Origin: Sphingomonas panacis
GTDB taxonomy: Bacteria; Pseudomonadota; Alphaproteobacteria; Sphingomonadales; Sphingomonadaceae
Direction of reading: 5' to 3'
Assembly (NCBI RefSeq): GCF_001717955.1
Contig: NZ_CP014169.1
Span: 1-64,000, forward strand
Length of the DNA: 64,000 bases
Under the pieces are notes generated by a model. It was given only the letters and a program-made list of their open reading frames with translations, was not told the DNA's origin and did not search any database. Numbering within the stretch: the stretch's first letter is position 1; each line of letters begins with the position of its first letter. Positions 36,331-46,682 of the stretch are shown one piece after another. The position numbers were made by a program, and so were the translations under genes.

Positions 36331-37529
36331 AAGCCGTCGTCAGTCTCAATTCCGGCTCGTCGAGCATCAAGTTCGCGCTGTACACGCTCGATGCTTCCCG
36401 ACCTCCTGAACTTTCCGCCAGCGGAAAGATCGAGGGCATCGGGATCGCCCCGCGCCTGACAGCGCGGACGGTCGCGGGCGAAACTCTCGTCGATCGCGCC
36501 TGGCCCGACGGCGGCGCCTCGCTGACCCACTCCGATTTGCTGAAGGACCTGTTCGACTGGGCTGCGAGCCATCTCGACGGTCGCGAGGTCATCGCGATCG
36601 GCCACCGTGTCGTCCACGGCGGCACGGAGTTCGCCGAGCCACGGCTTGTCGATGAAGCGCTACTCGGTGCGCTCGACAAACTCTGTCCGCTCGCACCGCT
36701 CCATCAGCCCCACAATCTCGCTGCCATCCGCGCGATCAATACGCTCCAGCCCGGTCTGCCGCAGGTGGCCTGCTTCGATACCGCCTTCCATCACGACAAG
36801 CCGGCGCTCGCGACCCGTCTCGCCATCCCCCGCGCGCTCCATGACCAGGGCATCCGGCGCTATGGGTTTCACGGGCTGTCCTACGAATATATCGCGGGTC
36901 GCCTCGCGGAGATCGATCCCGGACTCGCCAAAGGGCGCGTCATCGCGGCGCATCTCGGCAATGGCGCAAGCCTGTGCGCCATGCTCGATGGCAAGAGCAT
37001 CGACACGACCATGGGCTTCACCGCCCTCGACGGCCTGATGATGGGAACGCGGTGCGGCAGCATCGATCCGGGCGCCGTGCTCCACCTCCAGACGCAGATG
37101 GAGATGAGCGCGGCCGAGGTCGAAACCCTCCTCTACAAGCAATCGGGCCTGCTCGGCGTATCGGGCCTGTCCAGCGACATGCGGGCGCTTCTGGCGAGCG
37201 ATGCACCGGAAGCCGAGGAAGCGATCGCGCTGTTCGCCTGGCGCGCAGCGCGCGAAGTCGGCGCACTCCTGGCCTCGCTAGGCGGCCTCGACGGCCTGGT
37301 CTTCACCGCGGGGATCGGCGAGAATGGTCCCGATATCCGCAGCCGTATCTGCGGCCGGCTCGCCTGGCTTGGTATCGAGATCGATGAGTTGGCCAACGCC
37401 GGCAACGGACCCCTCATCAGCCTGCCCGACAGTCGCGTCAAAGTGCTTGTCATCCCGACCAACGAGGAACGGATGATCGCAACCCACACCCTCAAACTCG
37501 TCGGGAGAGAACATGAAACCGCTCGTTGA
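36327..37529 (+). CDS. ackA: Acetate kinase
   Basis: This ASKHA-fold kinase makes ATP from acetyl-phosphate and ADP. It has 400 residues, the normal length. Motifs are VVSLNSGSSSIKFALY at the N-terminus, GHRVVHGG, the catalytic Asp-containing FDTAFH, YGFHGLSYEYIA and HLGNGASLCAMLDGKSIDTTMGFTALDGLMMGTRCGSIDPG, with GGLDGLVFTAGIGENGP near the C-terminus. ATGA overlap with the Pta fusion. With phosphoketolase it completes an ATP-yielding route that needs no respiration. Confidence 0.96.
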   Translation: MKAVVSLNSGSSSIKFALYTLDASRPPELSASGKIEGIGIAPRLTARTVAGETLVDRAWPDGGASLTHSDLLKDLFDWAASHLDGREVIAIGHRVVHGGTEFAEPRLVDEALLGALDKLCPLAPLHQPHNLAAIRAINTLQPGLPQVACFDTAFHHDKPALATRLAIPRALHDQGIRRYGFHGLSYEYIAGRLAEIDPGLAKGRVIAAHLGNGASLCAMLDGKSIDTTMGFTALDGLMMGTRCGSIDPGAVLHLQTQMEMSAAEVETLLYKQSGLLGVSGLSSDMRALLASDAPEAEEAIALFAWRAAREVGALLASLGGLDGLVFTAGIGENGPDIRSRICGRLAWLGIEIDELANAGNGPLISLPDSRVKVLVIPTNEERMIATHTLKLVGREHETAR

Positions 37530-38286
37530 TCTGACCGGCAAGCGCGGTCTTATTATCGGCATCGCGAACGACCTGAGCATTGCTGCCGGCTGCGCGGATG
37601 CTTTCGCCGGATGCGGCGCGCGGCTGGCTGCGACCTATCTCAACGAGAAGGCGAAGGACTGGGTCACTCCGGTCACCGAACGGCTCGGCGTCGAGTGGAC
37701 TGGCCCGTGCGACGTGCGCGTACCGGGCGAGATCGAGGCCCTGTTCGAGCAGGTCAAATTGCGATGGGGCGGTCTCGACTTCCTGCTTCACTCGATCGCC
37801 TATGCGCCCCGCGAGGATCTGCACGGCCGCGTCGTCGACTGCTCGGCCGAGGGTTTTGCGATAGCGATGGATGTGTCCTGCCACAGTTTCCTGCGAGTGG
37901 CACGGCTTGCCGAACCGTTGATGCCTGACGGTGGCTGCCTCCTCTGCGTCACCTTTTACGGGTCGGAGCGGGTCGTTGAAAATTACAACCTGATGGGCCC
38001 GGTGAAGGCAGCTCTCGAAAGCGCAACCCGCTACATCGCAGCGGAACTCGGACCCAAGGGCATAAGGGCGCACGCGATCTCGCCCGGACCGATCGCGACA
38101 CGTGCGGCCAGCGGTCTGGAGCGGTTCGACGAGTTGCTCGAGCGCGCTGCCGCCAGCGCACCTGCCCGTCACCGCGTCGACGTTGGCGACGTTGGCGCCT
38201 TGGCGGCCTTTCTGGTCAGCGATGCCGCGCACCGCATCACCGGAACTATCATTCCGGTCGATGGCGGCCAGCACCTGTTGGCTTAG
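37513..38286 (+). CDS. fabI: Enoyl-ACP reductase (FabI-like)
   Basis: This short-chain dehydrogenase fold protein of the FabI branch has 257 residues. It has the FabI-specific cofactor loop GKRGLIIGIANDLSIAAGCADAF, the substrate motif LLHSIAYAPREDLHGR and the active-site YGSERVVENYNLMGPVKAALES with the FabI Tyr-x6-Lys arrangement. The start overlaps ackA by 17 bp, with GGAGA upstream. Several positions usually invariant differ (CVTFYG for LTYLG, and GPCDV), so it is probably an accessory paralogue rather than the housekeeping FabI. A role in consuming NAD(P)H or in acyl supply for PHB is inference. Confidence 0.85.
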   Translation: MKPLVDLTGKRGLIIGIANDLSIAAGCADAFAGCGARLAATYLNEKAKDWVTPVTERLGVEWTGPCDVRVPGEIEALFEQVKLRWGGLDFLLHSIAYAPREDLHGRVVDCSAEGFAIAMDVSCHSFLRVARLAEPLMPDGGCLLCVTFYGSERVVENYNLMGPVKAALESATRYIAAELGPKGIRAHAISPGPIATRAASGLERFDELLERAAASAPARHRVDVGDVGALAAFLVSDAAHRITGTIIPVDGGQHLLA

Positions 38287-38423
38287 TCAGTCGCAACGGG
38301 CATTCTCAAGCCGCGCATTCCGGCGGCCGCTCTCCGAAACTGCACAGCGCCGCTGCTGCTCCGCCGTTCACGCGGCTCCTTCAGGCCAAATCGAAACCGG
38401 CCAGACGCTCCTGCGAACCTGTT

Positions 38424-38441
38424 TACGTACATATCCCGATG
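38424..38441 (+). promoter_or_regulatory. FixJ-like box, phasin
   Basis: TACGTACATATCCCGATG starts 94 bp before the phasin ATG (38518). The CATATCCC half keeps the C-run of the series. Confidence 0.5.
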
Positions 38442-38517
38442 GCGATCCATCCGCCGAGAGGTCACGCTTCCGCACGATCCATCAAATCCTACGGGCGAAC
38501 CTTAGGAGCCACTCGCG

Positions 38518-38934
38518 ATGCCCCAGCCCCTCGACAATGTCCTGGCCGTAGCGCAGGCAAACATGCACCTCAGTCTCAAGCTGGCGGAAACCTGGCGCGA
38601 GAGCGGCCAGAAACTGATGGAGCTTGGCGGCCGCGGCGTCTCGGAAATTGCCGATGAGGCGCGGCTCGCCTTGACCAAGGTGTCGGCAGACAAAGGTGGG
38701 ATGCCCCCAGCCAGTGTCACCGGGCACTGGCAGGACGTCATCGCCGAGGCCGAAACCGTGCGCATCGTGACCGCGCAGCAGATCGACGCAGCGCTGCAAG
38801 ATTGGCAAGAAAGCTTGAGCGCCGCCATGAGCATCGAGCCTGGCGTATCGTTCGAAACCTTCGTGAAGCCTTGGCTTGCGATGGCCAAGGCGACCACGGA
38901 CCTACCGACCAAAGCCCCGCAAGCAAAGAAATGA
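38518..38934 (+). CDS. Phasin family protein
   Basis: This 138-residue, almost wholly helical amphipathic protein of the phasin type coats PHB granules. Its N-terminal helix reads QPLDNVLAVAQANMHLSLKLAETWRESGQKLMELG. Later helices include HWQDVIAEAETVRIVTAQQIDAALQDWQESL, and the Lys/Pro/Ala-rich end APQAKK is typical. AGGAG lies 9 bases before the ATG. It follows the phaC operon but has its own FixJ-like promoter. Confidence 0.8.
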   Translation: MPQPLDNVLAVAQANMHLSLKLAETWRESGQKLMELGGRGVSEIADEARLALTKVSADKGGMPPASVTGHWQDVIAEAETVRIVTAQQIDAALQDWQESLSAAMSIEPGVSFETFVKPWLAMAKATTDLPTKAPQAKK

Positions 38935-38961
38935 CGTCGCGGCAGTGCCCGCGCGATGTAA

Positions 38962-40551
<1,590 letters not shown>

Positions 40552-40663
40552 AAGGCGAGACTCACGCCATGGACCGGAGCGGTGCACCGGCCGATCTCCA
40601 GGCGTCGAATGAAGAGGGCGCAGCGAGAAGCGAAGTATAAGGCCGGCGGGCTGACATCTCGCT

Positions 40664-40678
40664 TGAGCATAATGCTCA
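40664..40678. promoter_or_regulatory. Perfect inverted repeat upstream of fixL
   Basis: TGAGCAT-A-ATGCTCA is a perfect 15-bp dyad centred about 55 bp before the fixL ATG. It does not resemble the FixJ or Fnr elements, so another regulator may act here. Confidence 0.4.
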
Positions 40679-40725
40679 CATCGTGTCTCGTGAGTAATTC
40701 GCGCGCCTTGACCACAGCCAACGGA

Positions 40726-42627
40726 ATGGAAGCGATGGAGACACGTGCGGATGACCGCGAAGCTTGGTGGCGTGCGATCCGCGCTTACTGGATGGCGATG
40801 CTCGTCGTGGCGCTGGCAATGGGCGTCTCGCTTCTGCTCGAGCCCTATCTCTTGGATCGTCCGACCTGGCTGTTGCTGACCATTGCCGTGCTCGCTTCGG
40901 CTTGGCTGGGCGGGATCAGACCGGCCGTACTGGCGCTTGCGCTGGCAACCGTGATCGGTTTCCTTCTCGTCGACACGCCGTTCCGCGATGCCGATCACCT
41001 CGTCAACGCCGCTGGCTTCGCCACCGTCTCGGCCGGAATCATCCTGCTGACGCGGCGGATGTCGCACTGGCGTGACACGGCGCATGTGCATGAGGTCGAC
41101 GCCGGAGAGAGTTCGCGCAAGGCGCAGGAGATGACCGAGGAGCTTGGGCTCCTGATCGACGGCGCCACCAACTACGCGATTTACATGCTCGATCCTGAAG
41201 GCCGTGTTGCGATCTGGAACAAAGGCGCCGAGCGCATCAAGGGCTGGACCGAACAGGAGATTCTGGGGAAGCCCACGGAGGTCTTCTATCCGGCTGAGGA
41301 GCGGGCGAACGGCAAGCCTTATGCCGATCTCGACAACGCACGCGCCGACGGCAAATTCCAGGAGGAAGGTTGGCGCGTGCGCAAGGACGGCTCGGAGTTT
41401 CTCGCCGACGTCACCATCACGCCGCTTTACGACGAGGATGGCACGCTGCGGGGTTTCGGCAAGGTCGTGCGCGACATCACTGACCAGAAGGCCGCCGAGC
41501 GCGCGATCGAAACCCGCGAGGCACAACTCAACTCGATCCTCGCCACGGTGCCCGATGCGATGGTCGTGATCGACGACGAGGGCACGATGGTGTCGTTCAG
41601 CAGCACGGCGCAGCGGATGTTCGGCTATGAGGAATCGGAGGTTCTGGGCAAGAACGTTTCGATGCTGATGCCCTCGCCGGACAGGGAAGCCCATGACAGC
41701 TATGTCGGCCGATATCTGGCGACCGGCGAGCGCCATATCATCGGCAGCACGCGGCGCGTCATGGGCTGCCGCAAGGACGGAACGCCGGTGCCGCACGAAC
41801 TGGCGATCGGCGAAGCCACCGGCGGCGGGCGACGGCTTTTCACAGGTTTCATGCGCGATCTGACCCAAGAGGAGGCAACCGCCGCGCGGCTTAAGGAATT
41901 GCAGTCCGAGCTGATCCATGTCTCGCGGGTCAGCGCGATGGGTGCGATGGCCTCCACGCTTGCCCATGAACTCAATCAGCCGATCACCGCCGTGGTCAAC
42001 TATGTCGAGACCGCCGAGGCTTTGCTCGAGCATCCGGATGCCGAGACGGTTGCGATCGTCCGCGAGGCGCTGAAGGATGCGGCATCGGAGTCGCTGCGCG
42101 CGGGGCAAATCGTTCGCCGGCTGAGGGACTTCGTGGCGCGGGGCGAGGTGCAGAAGCATGTCGAGGATCTGCCGACGCTGATCCGGGAAGCCTGTTCGCT
42201 TGGCTTTGTCGGCCTGCGCGAACATGGTGTCGAGACGGTGTTGCGGCTCGACCCGAGCGCGACCCCGGTCCTCGCCGATCGGGTGCAGGTCGAGCAGGTT
42301 CTCGTCAACCTGATCCGCAACGCCGGCGAGGCGATGGCGGAAAGCGAGGAACGGATCCTGACGATCACCACCGCGCCGGATGCGCCTGGTCTGGTGCGGG
42401 TCACGGTGTCGGACACCGGCCCCGGGCTTGCCGATGTGGTCGCCACCCAGCTCTTTCAGGCGTTTCTGAGCACGAAGAGCGAGGGCATGGGTCTCGGCCT
42501 TTCGATCTGCCGGACGATCGTGGAAGCCCATGGCGGCAGGATCTGGGCGGACTCGCCGGCAGGTGGCGGCACGCGCTTTCATTTCACGTTGATGCATGTA
42601 GCTTTGGAGGAGCCAGATGGCGGATAA
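40726..42627 (+). CDS. fixL: FixL heme-PAS oxygen sensor histidine kinase
   Basis: This membrane-bound oxygen sensor kinase has 633 residues: four N-terminal membrane spans, a first PAS (YAIYMLDPEGRVAIWNKGAERIKGW), a second heme PAS, then HisKA and HATPase_c. The heme PAS has AHDSYVGRY with His323 in the position of the proximal heme ligand, and GSTRRVMGCRKDG with the Arg that senses bound oxygen in rhizobial FixL. The H-box is LAHELNQPITAV (His414). Start at 40726, or 40735 with a better Shine-Dalgarno. It overlaps fixJ by 11 bp. Oxygen would switch the kinase off, so phospho-FixJ accumulates in hypoxia. Confidence 0.93.
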   Translation: MEAMETRADDREAWWRAIRAYWMAMLVVALAMGVSLLLEPYLLDRPTWLLLTIAVLASAWLGGIRPAVLALALATVIGFLLVDTPFRDADHLVNAAGFATVSAGIILLTRRMSHWRDTAHVHEVDAGESSRKAQEMTEELGLLIDGATNYAIYMLDPEGRVAIWNKGAERIKGWTEQEILGKPTEVFYPAEERANGKPYADLDNARADGKFQEEGWRVRKDGSEFLADVTITPLYDEDGTLRGFGKVVRDITDQKAAERAIETREAQLNSILATVPDAMVVIDDEGTMVSFSSTAQRMFGYEESEVLGKNVSMLMPSPDREAHDSYVGRYLATGERHIIGSTRRVMGCRKDGTPVPHELAIGEATGGGRRLFTGFMRDLTQEEATAARLKELQSELIHVSRVSAMGAMASTLAHELNQPITAVVNYVETAEALLEHPDAETVAIVREALKDAASESLRAGQIVRRLRDFVARGEVQKHVEDLPTLIREACSLGFVGLREHGVETVLRLDPSATPVLADRVQVEQVLVNLIRNAGEAMAESEERILTITTAPDAPGLVRVTVSDTGPGLADVVATQLFQAFLSTKSEGMGLGLSICRTIVEAHGGRIWADSPAGGGTRFHFTLMHVALEEPDGG

Positions 42628-43234
42628 GCGCACAGTCCATATCGTCGACGACGAGGATGCCATCCGTCGCTCGGCCGGCTTCCTGCTGAAAAGTGCTGGC
42701 TATGCTGTCGCGACCTGGGCATCGGGCACCGACTTTCTCAAAGCGGTACGCCACGCCGCCGAAGGCTGTATTCTGCTCGATGTGCGAATGCCCGAAATGG
42801 ATGGCCTGGAGGTCCAGAAGGCGCTCATCGATTTGGGGGTCGTCATGCCGATCGTCGTCCTGACGGGCCATGCCGATGTCGGCATCGCGGTGCGCGCCAT
42901 GAAGGCGGGCGCGGTCGACTTCATCGAGAAACCGTTCGAGCGGGCCGTCTTGCTCGGTTCGATCGAGGCGGCGTTTTTTCGGCTCGACGACAAGGATCGC
43001 AAGGCAAGCTCCGCCCAGGAGGCTTCGGTCGTGATCGCCGGACTGACACCGCGCGAGCGCGATGTGCTCGAAGGCCTCGCCAGGGGGCTGCCCAACAAGA
43101 CGATCGCCTACGACCTCGAAATCTCCGCCAGAACCGTCGAGGTTCACCGTGCCAATCTGATGGCAAAGCTCGGCGTTCGGTCGCTCTCCGACGCGCTGCG
43201 GATCGCCTTTGCGGCCGGCCTTGGCCAGGACTGA
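42617..43234 (+). CDS. fixJ: FixJ-type response regulator
   Basis: This 205-residue two-domain regulator has a receiver with phospho-acceptor Asp55 (CILLDVRMPEMDG), the switch Thr in VLTGHADV and Lys in FIEKPF. A LuxR/NarL helix-turn-helix follows (LTPRERDVLEGLARGLPNKTIAYDLEISARTVEVHRANLMAKL). It is translated from within the end of fixL, so the two are made together. It is the best candidate for binding the TACGTA-TTMCC elements found throughout the window. Confidence 0.95.
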   Translation: MADKRTVHIVDDEDAIRRSAGFLLKSAGYAVATWASGTDFLKAVRHAAEGCILLDVRMPEMDGLEVQKALIDLGVVMPIVVLTGHADVGIAVRAMKAGAVDFIEKPFERAVLLGSIEAAFFRLDDKDRKASSAQEASVVIAGLTPRERDVLEGLARGLPNKTIAYDLEISARTVEVHRANLMAKLGVRSLSDALRIAFAAGLGQD

Positions 43235-43280
43235 TGTCTCACCGGACTGTTCGATTTCGGCATGAATCCAATAGGACCAA

Positions 43281-43298
43281 TACGTAGCGACACGCGCT
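43281..43298 (+). promoter_or_regulatory. FixJ-like box, orphan receiver
   Basis: TACGTAGCGACACGCGCT starts 69 bp before the ATG at 43350. The left half is intact and the right half is poor. Confidence 0.45.
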
Positions 43299-43349
43299 GC
43301 TGGTCAGGCACATAGAGAATCAAATCGGAATGGGCCGGTTGTTATCAGG

Positions 43350-43745
43350 ATGTCTTTCATGCAAGTTCCATCGCCGATGGAGCGGCCCCGGGTCCTTCTC
43401 GTCGAAGATGACAGCGGGGTCCGTCGATCCATCCAGCTGGTCCTTCACGCGCGCGGCTATGATGTGCGAGCGTTTTCGAGCGGGGCACTCGCACTCGCCG
43501 ATCCCGCCTCGATCAGCGCTGCCTGCCTTGTCACCGACTATCGCATGGCGGGCATGGACGGTCTCGAACTGCTGCGGGGACTGCGCGCGGCCGGCTGGCT
43601 CCAGCCTGCCATTCTCATCACCGGTCACAGTGCCGACTTTGTGGCGGCGAGCGAGGACAGGGATCGCTTTGCCGACATTCTGGAAAAACCGTTGCTCGAC
43701 CACCGCCTGCTGGCCTGCGTCGATCGCGCGACGGGCCGCGCCTGA
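43350..43745 (+). CDS. Single-domain receiver protein
   Basis: This 131-residue stand-alone receiver has no output domain. The acidic pair and acceptor Asp appear as LVEDDSGVRRS and CLVTDYRMAGMDG, followed by ILITGHS and ILEKPL. It is the third member of the fixLJ locus and resembles the FixJ receiver. It could act as a phosphate sink or competitor of FixJ for FixL, a negative-feedback role like that of FixT in rhizobia though by a different protein. A FixJ-like box upstream supports feedback. The small kinase at 44761 is another possible partner. Confidence 0.85.
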   Translation: MSFMQVPSPMERPRVLLVEDDSGVRRSIQLVLHARGYDVRAFSSGALALADPASISAACLVTDYRMAGMDGLELLRGLRAAGWLQPAILITGHSADFVAASEDRDRFADILEKPLLDHRLLACVDRATGRA

Positions 43746-43756
43746 ACCGGCATTCC

Positions 43757-43774
43757 TAAGTATATTTCCCAAAT
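43757..43774 (+). promoter_or_regulatory. FixJ-like box, USP 3
   Basis: TAAGTATATTTCCCAAAT starts 73 bp before the ATG at 43830. It is the closest of the series to the rhizobial form TAMGTA...TTTCCC. Confidence 0.6.
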
Positions 43775-43829
43775 GCCCGGAGCCCGCGATCGCGCGACCA
43801 TTGTCGCGCGATGACAGGTGGAGAAGCAT

Positions 43830-44648
43830 ATGCTCAAGGACATATTGGCGATTGTCGACACCGGTGATGCGGACGAGCAATTTTTGAAGGACGCGCGGGA
43901 ATTCGCGCGCTTCCATGACGCCCATCTGAGCATCGCCATCCTTTCCGCGGTCCCGACAGCCGACTATGCCCTGGCGTTCGGGCCTCCCTATGTCCTTCTC
44001 ACCGATTATGTCGAGGCGGCAGGTGAGAAGCAGGCCGAGGTTGCCAGGATCGCGGAGCGTGAGGGCTATGAGGTCCGCATCTTGAGCGATGAGACCGGCG
44101 TGTTGCTCGACAAGGCGCCGGTTCAGGCACGTTATGCCGATCTGATCCTATTCGGGCCCGTCTCGGCTTATGCCAACCCGCATCTGCGCAAGCGCCTGTT
44201 TGAGAATGTCGCCCTGTCCTCCGGACGGCCGGTGCTGATCCTGCCGGCACAATGGCGACCCCGCGCCTTTGCCCATATTGCAATCGGCTGGAACGCGACG
44301 CGCGAAGCAACTCGTGCGCTGGGCGACGGACTTTCGCTCGCCGCTTCGGGTGCAGAGGTGGATGTGATCGTTGTCGACGCCAAGCCAACGACCAAGGGTC
44401 ACGGATCCGAACCGGGCGCCGACATCGCCCGCAACATCGCGCGCCATGGCTTTGCCGTAACCGTCCACACGATCCCTTCAGAAGGCGGCTCCGATGCCGC
44501 AATCTTGGCCGATTTTGCCAGAACGCATCGGGCGGACCTGCTGGTGCTCGGCGCCTCCGGCCATTCACGACTGCGCGAGCTGTTCCTGGGAGGTGTCACT
44601 CACGAGTTGCTCGACGGCGGCCCAGTGCCGATCCTCTTTGGAAGCTGA
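43830..44648 (+). CDS. Universal stress protein, tandem Usp domains (3)
   Basis: This 272-residue tandem Usp protein opens MLKDILAIVDTGDADEQF, nearly the same as the USP at 22048. The second domain ends with LGASGHSRLRELFLGGVTHELL. The ATG at 43830 has GGTGGAG 7 bases upstream; a GTG 12 bases earlier is less likely. A FixJ-like box lies 73 bp upstream. The paralogue pair probably arose by duplication within this region. Confidence 0.92.
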   Translation: MLKDILAIVDTGDADEQFLKDAREFARFHDAHLSIAILSAVPTADYALAFGPPYVLLTDYVEAAGEKQAEVARIAEREGYEVRILSDETGVLLDKAPVQARYADLILFGPVSAYANPHLRKRLFENVALSSGRPVLILPAQWRPRAFAHIAIGWNATREATRALGDGLSLAASGAEVDVIVVDAKPTTKGHGSEPGADIARNIARHGFAVTVHTIPSEGGSDAAILADFARTHRADLLVLGASGHSRLRELFLGGVTHELLDGGPVPILFGS

Positions 44649-44760
44649 TCTGCCCGACCTTGGTAACATTGCGTATCGACCGACAAGCGACGCGACCGCA
44701 AGTTGGTCGCGATTATTCAAGTCCGAATGTCTTGGCGCGGGGCCAACAACGGTAGCGCCG

Positions 44761-45483
44761 ATGGGGGCGACCATCTTGGGAATGGCAGACATGCGTGTAG
44801 CGCAGGATGACTGCAGCGTTTGTTCGACGGACTGCACCGCGATCACGCTCGATCGAGAGGCCATCCATGACTTGCGCAACCTCTTCGGCATCGTGGCATC
44901 CGCGCGCCACATGTTGGACGATGATCCAAATGCCGAACGTCGGGCAATGCTGCTCGCCGCCATCGAAAGCGCGGCGTTACGGGGCGGCGACCTTACGACA
45001 AAACTCCTGACGCGCGCGCCGTCCACAGACGCCAACCGGATCGACGATATCAACCAGCACGTCATCAGCCTCCAGCCGATGATCCAGGCGCTTGCGGGTC
45101 GTCAGGCGAACATCGTGTTCGACCTGGCGACCATCCCGATTCCTGTCCGGTTGAAGCATGGCGATCTCGATGCGGCACTCCTCGAACTGGTCGCCAATGC
45201 CCGCAAGGCCATGGGGAATTCCGGACGGATCATGATCGGCACGCGCAGGGCCGGAGCTTGTCTATGGTTGAGCGTGGCCGACGACGGGCGCGGTATGGAC
45301 GAAGTCAGCCTCGTTCGTCTGACGCATAGCAACGAACGTCCCGCCGCGCACGGATCAGGATTCGCACGGGTCCGCCGATTCGCCGAGTCAGCGCAGGGGC
45401 GGCTGCGGATCCGCAGCGGAGAGAACAAGGGGACGATCGTCTGCTTGATCCTGCCAGTCGCCCAGCACATCGCGGTAGTCTGA
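44761..45483 (+). CDS. Small soluble histidine kinase with N-terminal Cys cluster
   Basis: This 240-residue protein has a short kinase core only. The H-box-like IHDLRNLFGIVASARHMLDD is followed by an ATPase with ALLELVANARKAM (N-box), VADDGRGMDE (G1) and AAHGSGFARVRRFAESAQGRLRIRS (G2). There is no membrane span or PAS domain. Before the H-box is DDCSVCSTDC, three cysteines in CX2CX3C spacing that could bind metal or act as a redox switch. Start uncertain: ATGs at 44761, 44782 and 44791, none with a strong Shine-Dalgarno. It lies between two USP genes near the orphan receiver, a possible partner. Confidence 0.75.
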   Translation: MGATILGMADMRVAQDDCSVCSTDCTAITLDREAIHDLRNLFGIVASARHMLDDDPNAERRAMLLAAIESAALRGGDLTTKLLTRAPSTDANRIDDINQHVISLQPMIQALAGRQANIVFDLATIPIPVRLKHGDLDAALLELVANARKAMGNSGRIMIGTRRAGACLWLSVADDGRGMDEVSLVRLTHSNERPAAHGSGFARVRRFAESAQGRLRIRSGENKGTIVCLILPVAQHIAVV

Positions 45484-45538
45484 ACGGCGAAGACCGTTAC
45501 GCCCGGGGGTATAGCGCAACATCGCTCTGCACCCTGTA

Positions 45539-45556
45539 TCCGTAACAACACGCATA
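45539..45556 (+). promoter_or_regulatory. FixJ-like box, USP 4
   Basis: TCCGTAACAACACGCATA starts 83 bp before the ATG at 45622. It shares CGTAACAA and CGCATA with the minus-strand element at 50737. Confidence 0.45.
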
Positions 45557-45621
45557 TCTTCCACGATTGCGCCCTTTAATCTCGGTCCATTGTTGCCGGG
45601 CGGCGGACAACGGAGGCGATC

Positions 45622-46419
45622 ATGAAAAACATCTTGTTGCTGGTGCACGACGATGCGGGCCAGGAAGCGCGATTTCAGGCCGCGCTCGATATCTCGCGCG
45701 GTTTGACCGGCCATCTTACCTGTCTCGACGTCGTGCAGATGCCGGTTATGGCCGGCGACTATGACGGGATCGGGTCGGCCATGCTGCTGGCGGACGAACG
45801 TGAGCGCGAAGCCGGAAACCGCGCGACCCTCGAAGCGCGTCTGGCGAACGAAGATGTGACTTGGGATTGGGTGGACGCGGTCGGCGACATCGCCGATTGC
45901 ATTACCCGGGCTTCCGGGCTTTCCGACCTGATCATCGTCAACCGCAAGCTCGATATCTCCAGTCCCGATATGCGGGCGATCAGCGGCCGGCTTGCCATGC
46001 GGGCGCGTAAGCCATTGGTGGCCGTGCCGGATGATTGCCGCCGCTTCGATACGGCTGGACGTGCCGTGATCGCATGGGATGGCTCCGCGCCCGTGATGGC
46101 GACGATGGAGGCCTGTGTGCCGCTGCTCAAGCTGGCTGCCTCGGTGCGCCTGTTCACGGTCGACGACGGGTCCGAAGCCATCCCGGCCGAAGAGGCCGCC
46201 ACCTATCTGTCGCGTCACGACATCCATGCGACGATCGTGCGCGTTCGCGACCACCACGGGCGTGCCGACGTGCTGATCTCGGAACAATGCCATAGCTTTC
46301 GCGCCGATTATTGCCTGATGGGCGCGTTCAGTCGTGGCCGGTTGACCGAAGCTCTGTTCGGGGGCGTGACCCGCCGAATGTTGACGGAAGCCAGGCTGCC
46401 GCTCGTGCTGGGCCATTGA
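45622..46419 (+). CDS. Universal stress protein (4)
   Basis: This 265-residue Usp-family protein opens MKNILLLVHDDAGQEARFQAALDIS. It is diverged from the other three: the C-terminal motif is LMGAFSRGRLTEALFGGVTRRMLTEARLPLVLGH, in which the usual GHSR is SRGR, so ATP binding by the second domain is uncertain. GGAGG lies 5 bases before the ATG. A FixJ-like box is 83 bp upstream. Confidence 0.88.
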   Translation: MKNILLLVHDDAGQEARFQAALDISRGLTGHLTCLDVVQMPVMAGDYDGIGSAMLLADEREREAGNRATLEARLANEDVTWDWVDAVGDIADCITRASGLSDLIIVNRKLDISSPDMRAISGRLAMRARKPLVAVPDDCRRFDTAGRAVIAWDGSAPVMATMEACVPLLKLAASVRLFTVDDGSEAIPAEEAATYLSRHDIHATIVRVRDHHGRADVLISEQCHSFRADYCLMGAFSRGRLTEALFGGVTRRMLTEARLPLVLGH

Positions 46420-46682
46420 ACCGGACCTGACGCGCGTGCTTTCCGGCGTGCCCAAGTCGGCCGGATCTCGCGCCCAGTGAGACTTCGCATCGCCATGGGT
46501 TTCAGACCACGCTGCCTGTTCCGTGTGCGAGGAGATCGAGCGACTGATCGGGGCGTCGCGCACGATAGGGCAATCGTATATGATGATCGGTCGGAACCTG
46601 ACCGGCCAAGCCGACATGACCACCGTAGGAACCTCTAGATCGCTCGCAAAAGCAAGACGTTAAGCTGGTTTCGCAATATACA

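Noticed and set aside
40708..40721. Fnr-like TTGACCACAGCCAA just before fixL
   Set aside because: One arm mismatches (GCCAA) and it touches the start codon region, so an activating site is unlikely.
46628..46660. GGAAC...CGTT pair suggesting an EcfG general-stress promoter before the PAS protein
   Set aside because: The spacer is about 25 bases, whereas EcfG promoters need 16-17.
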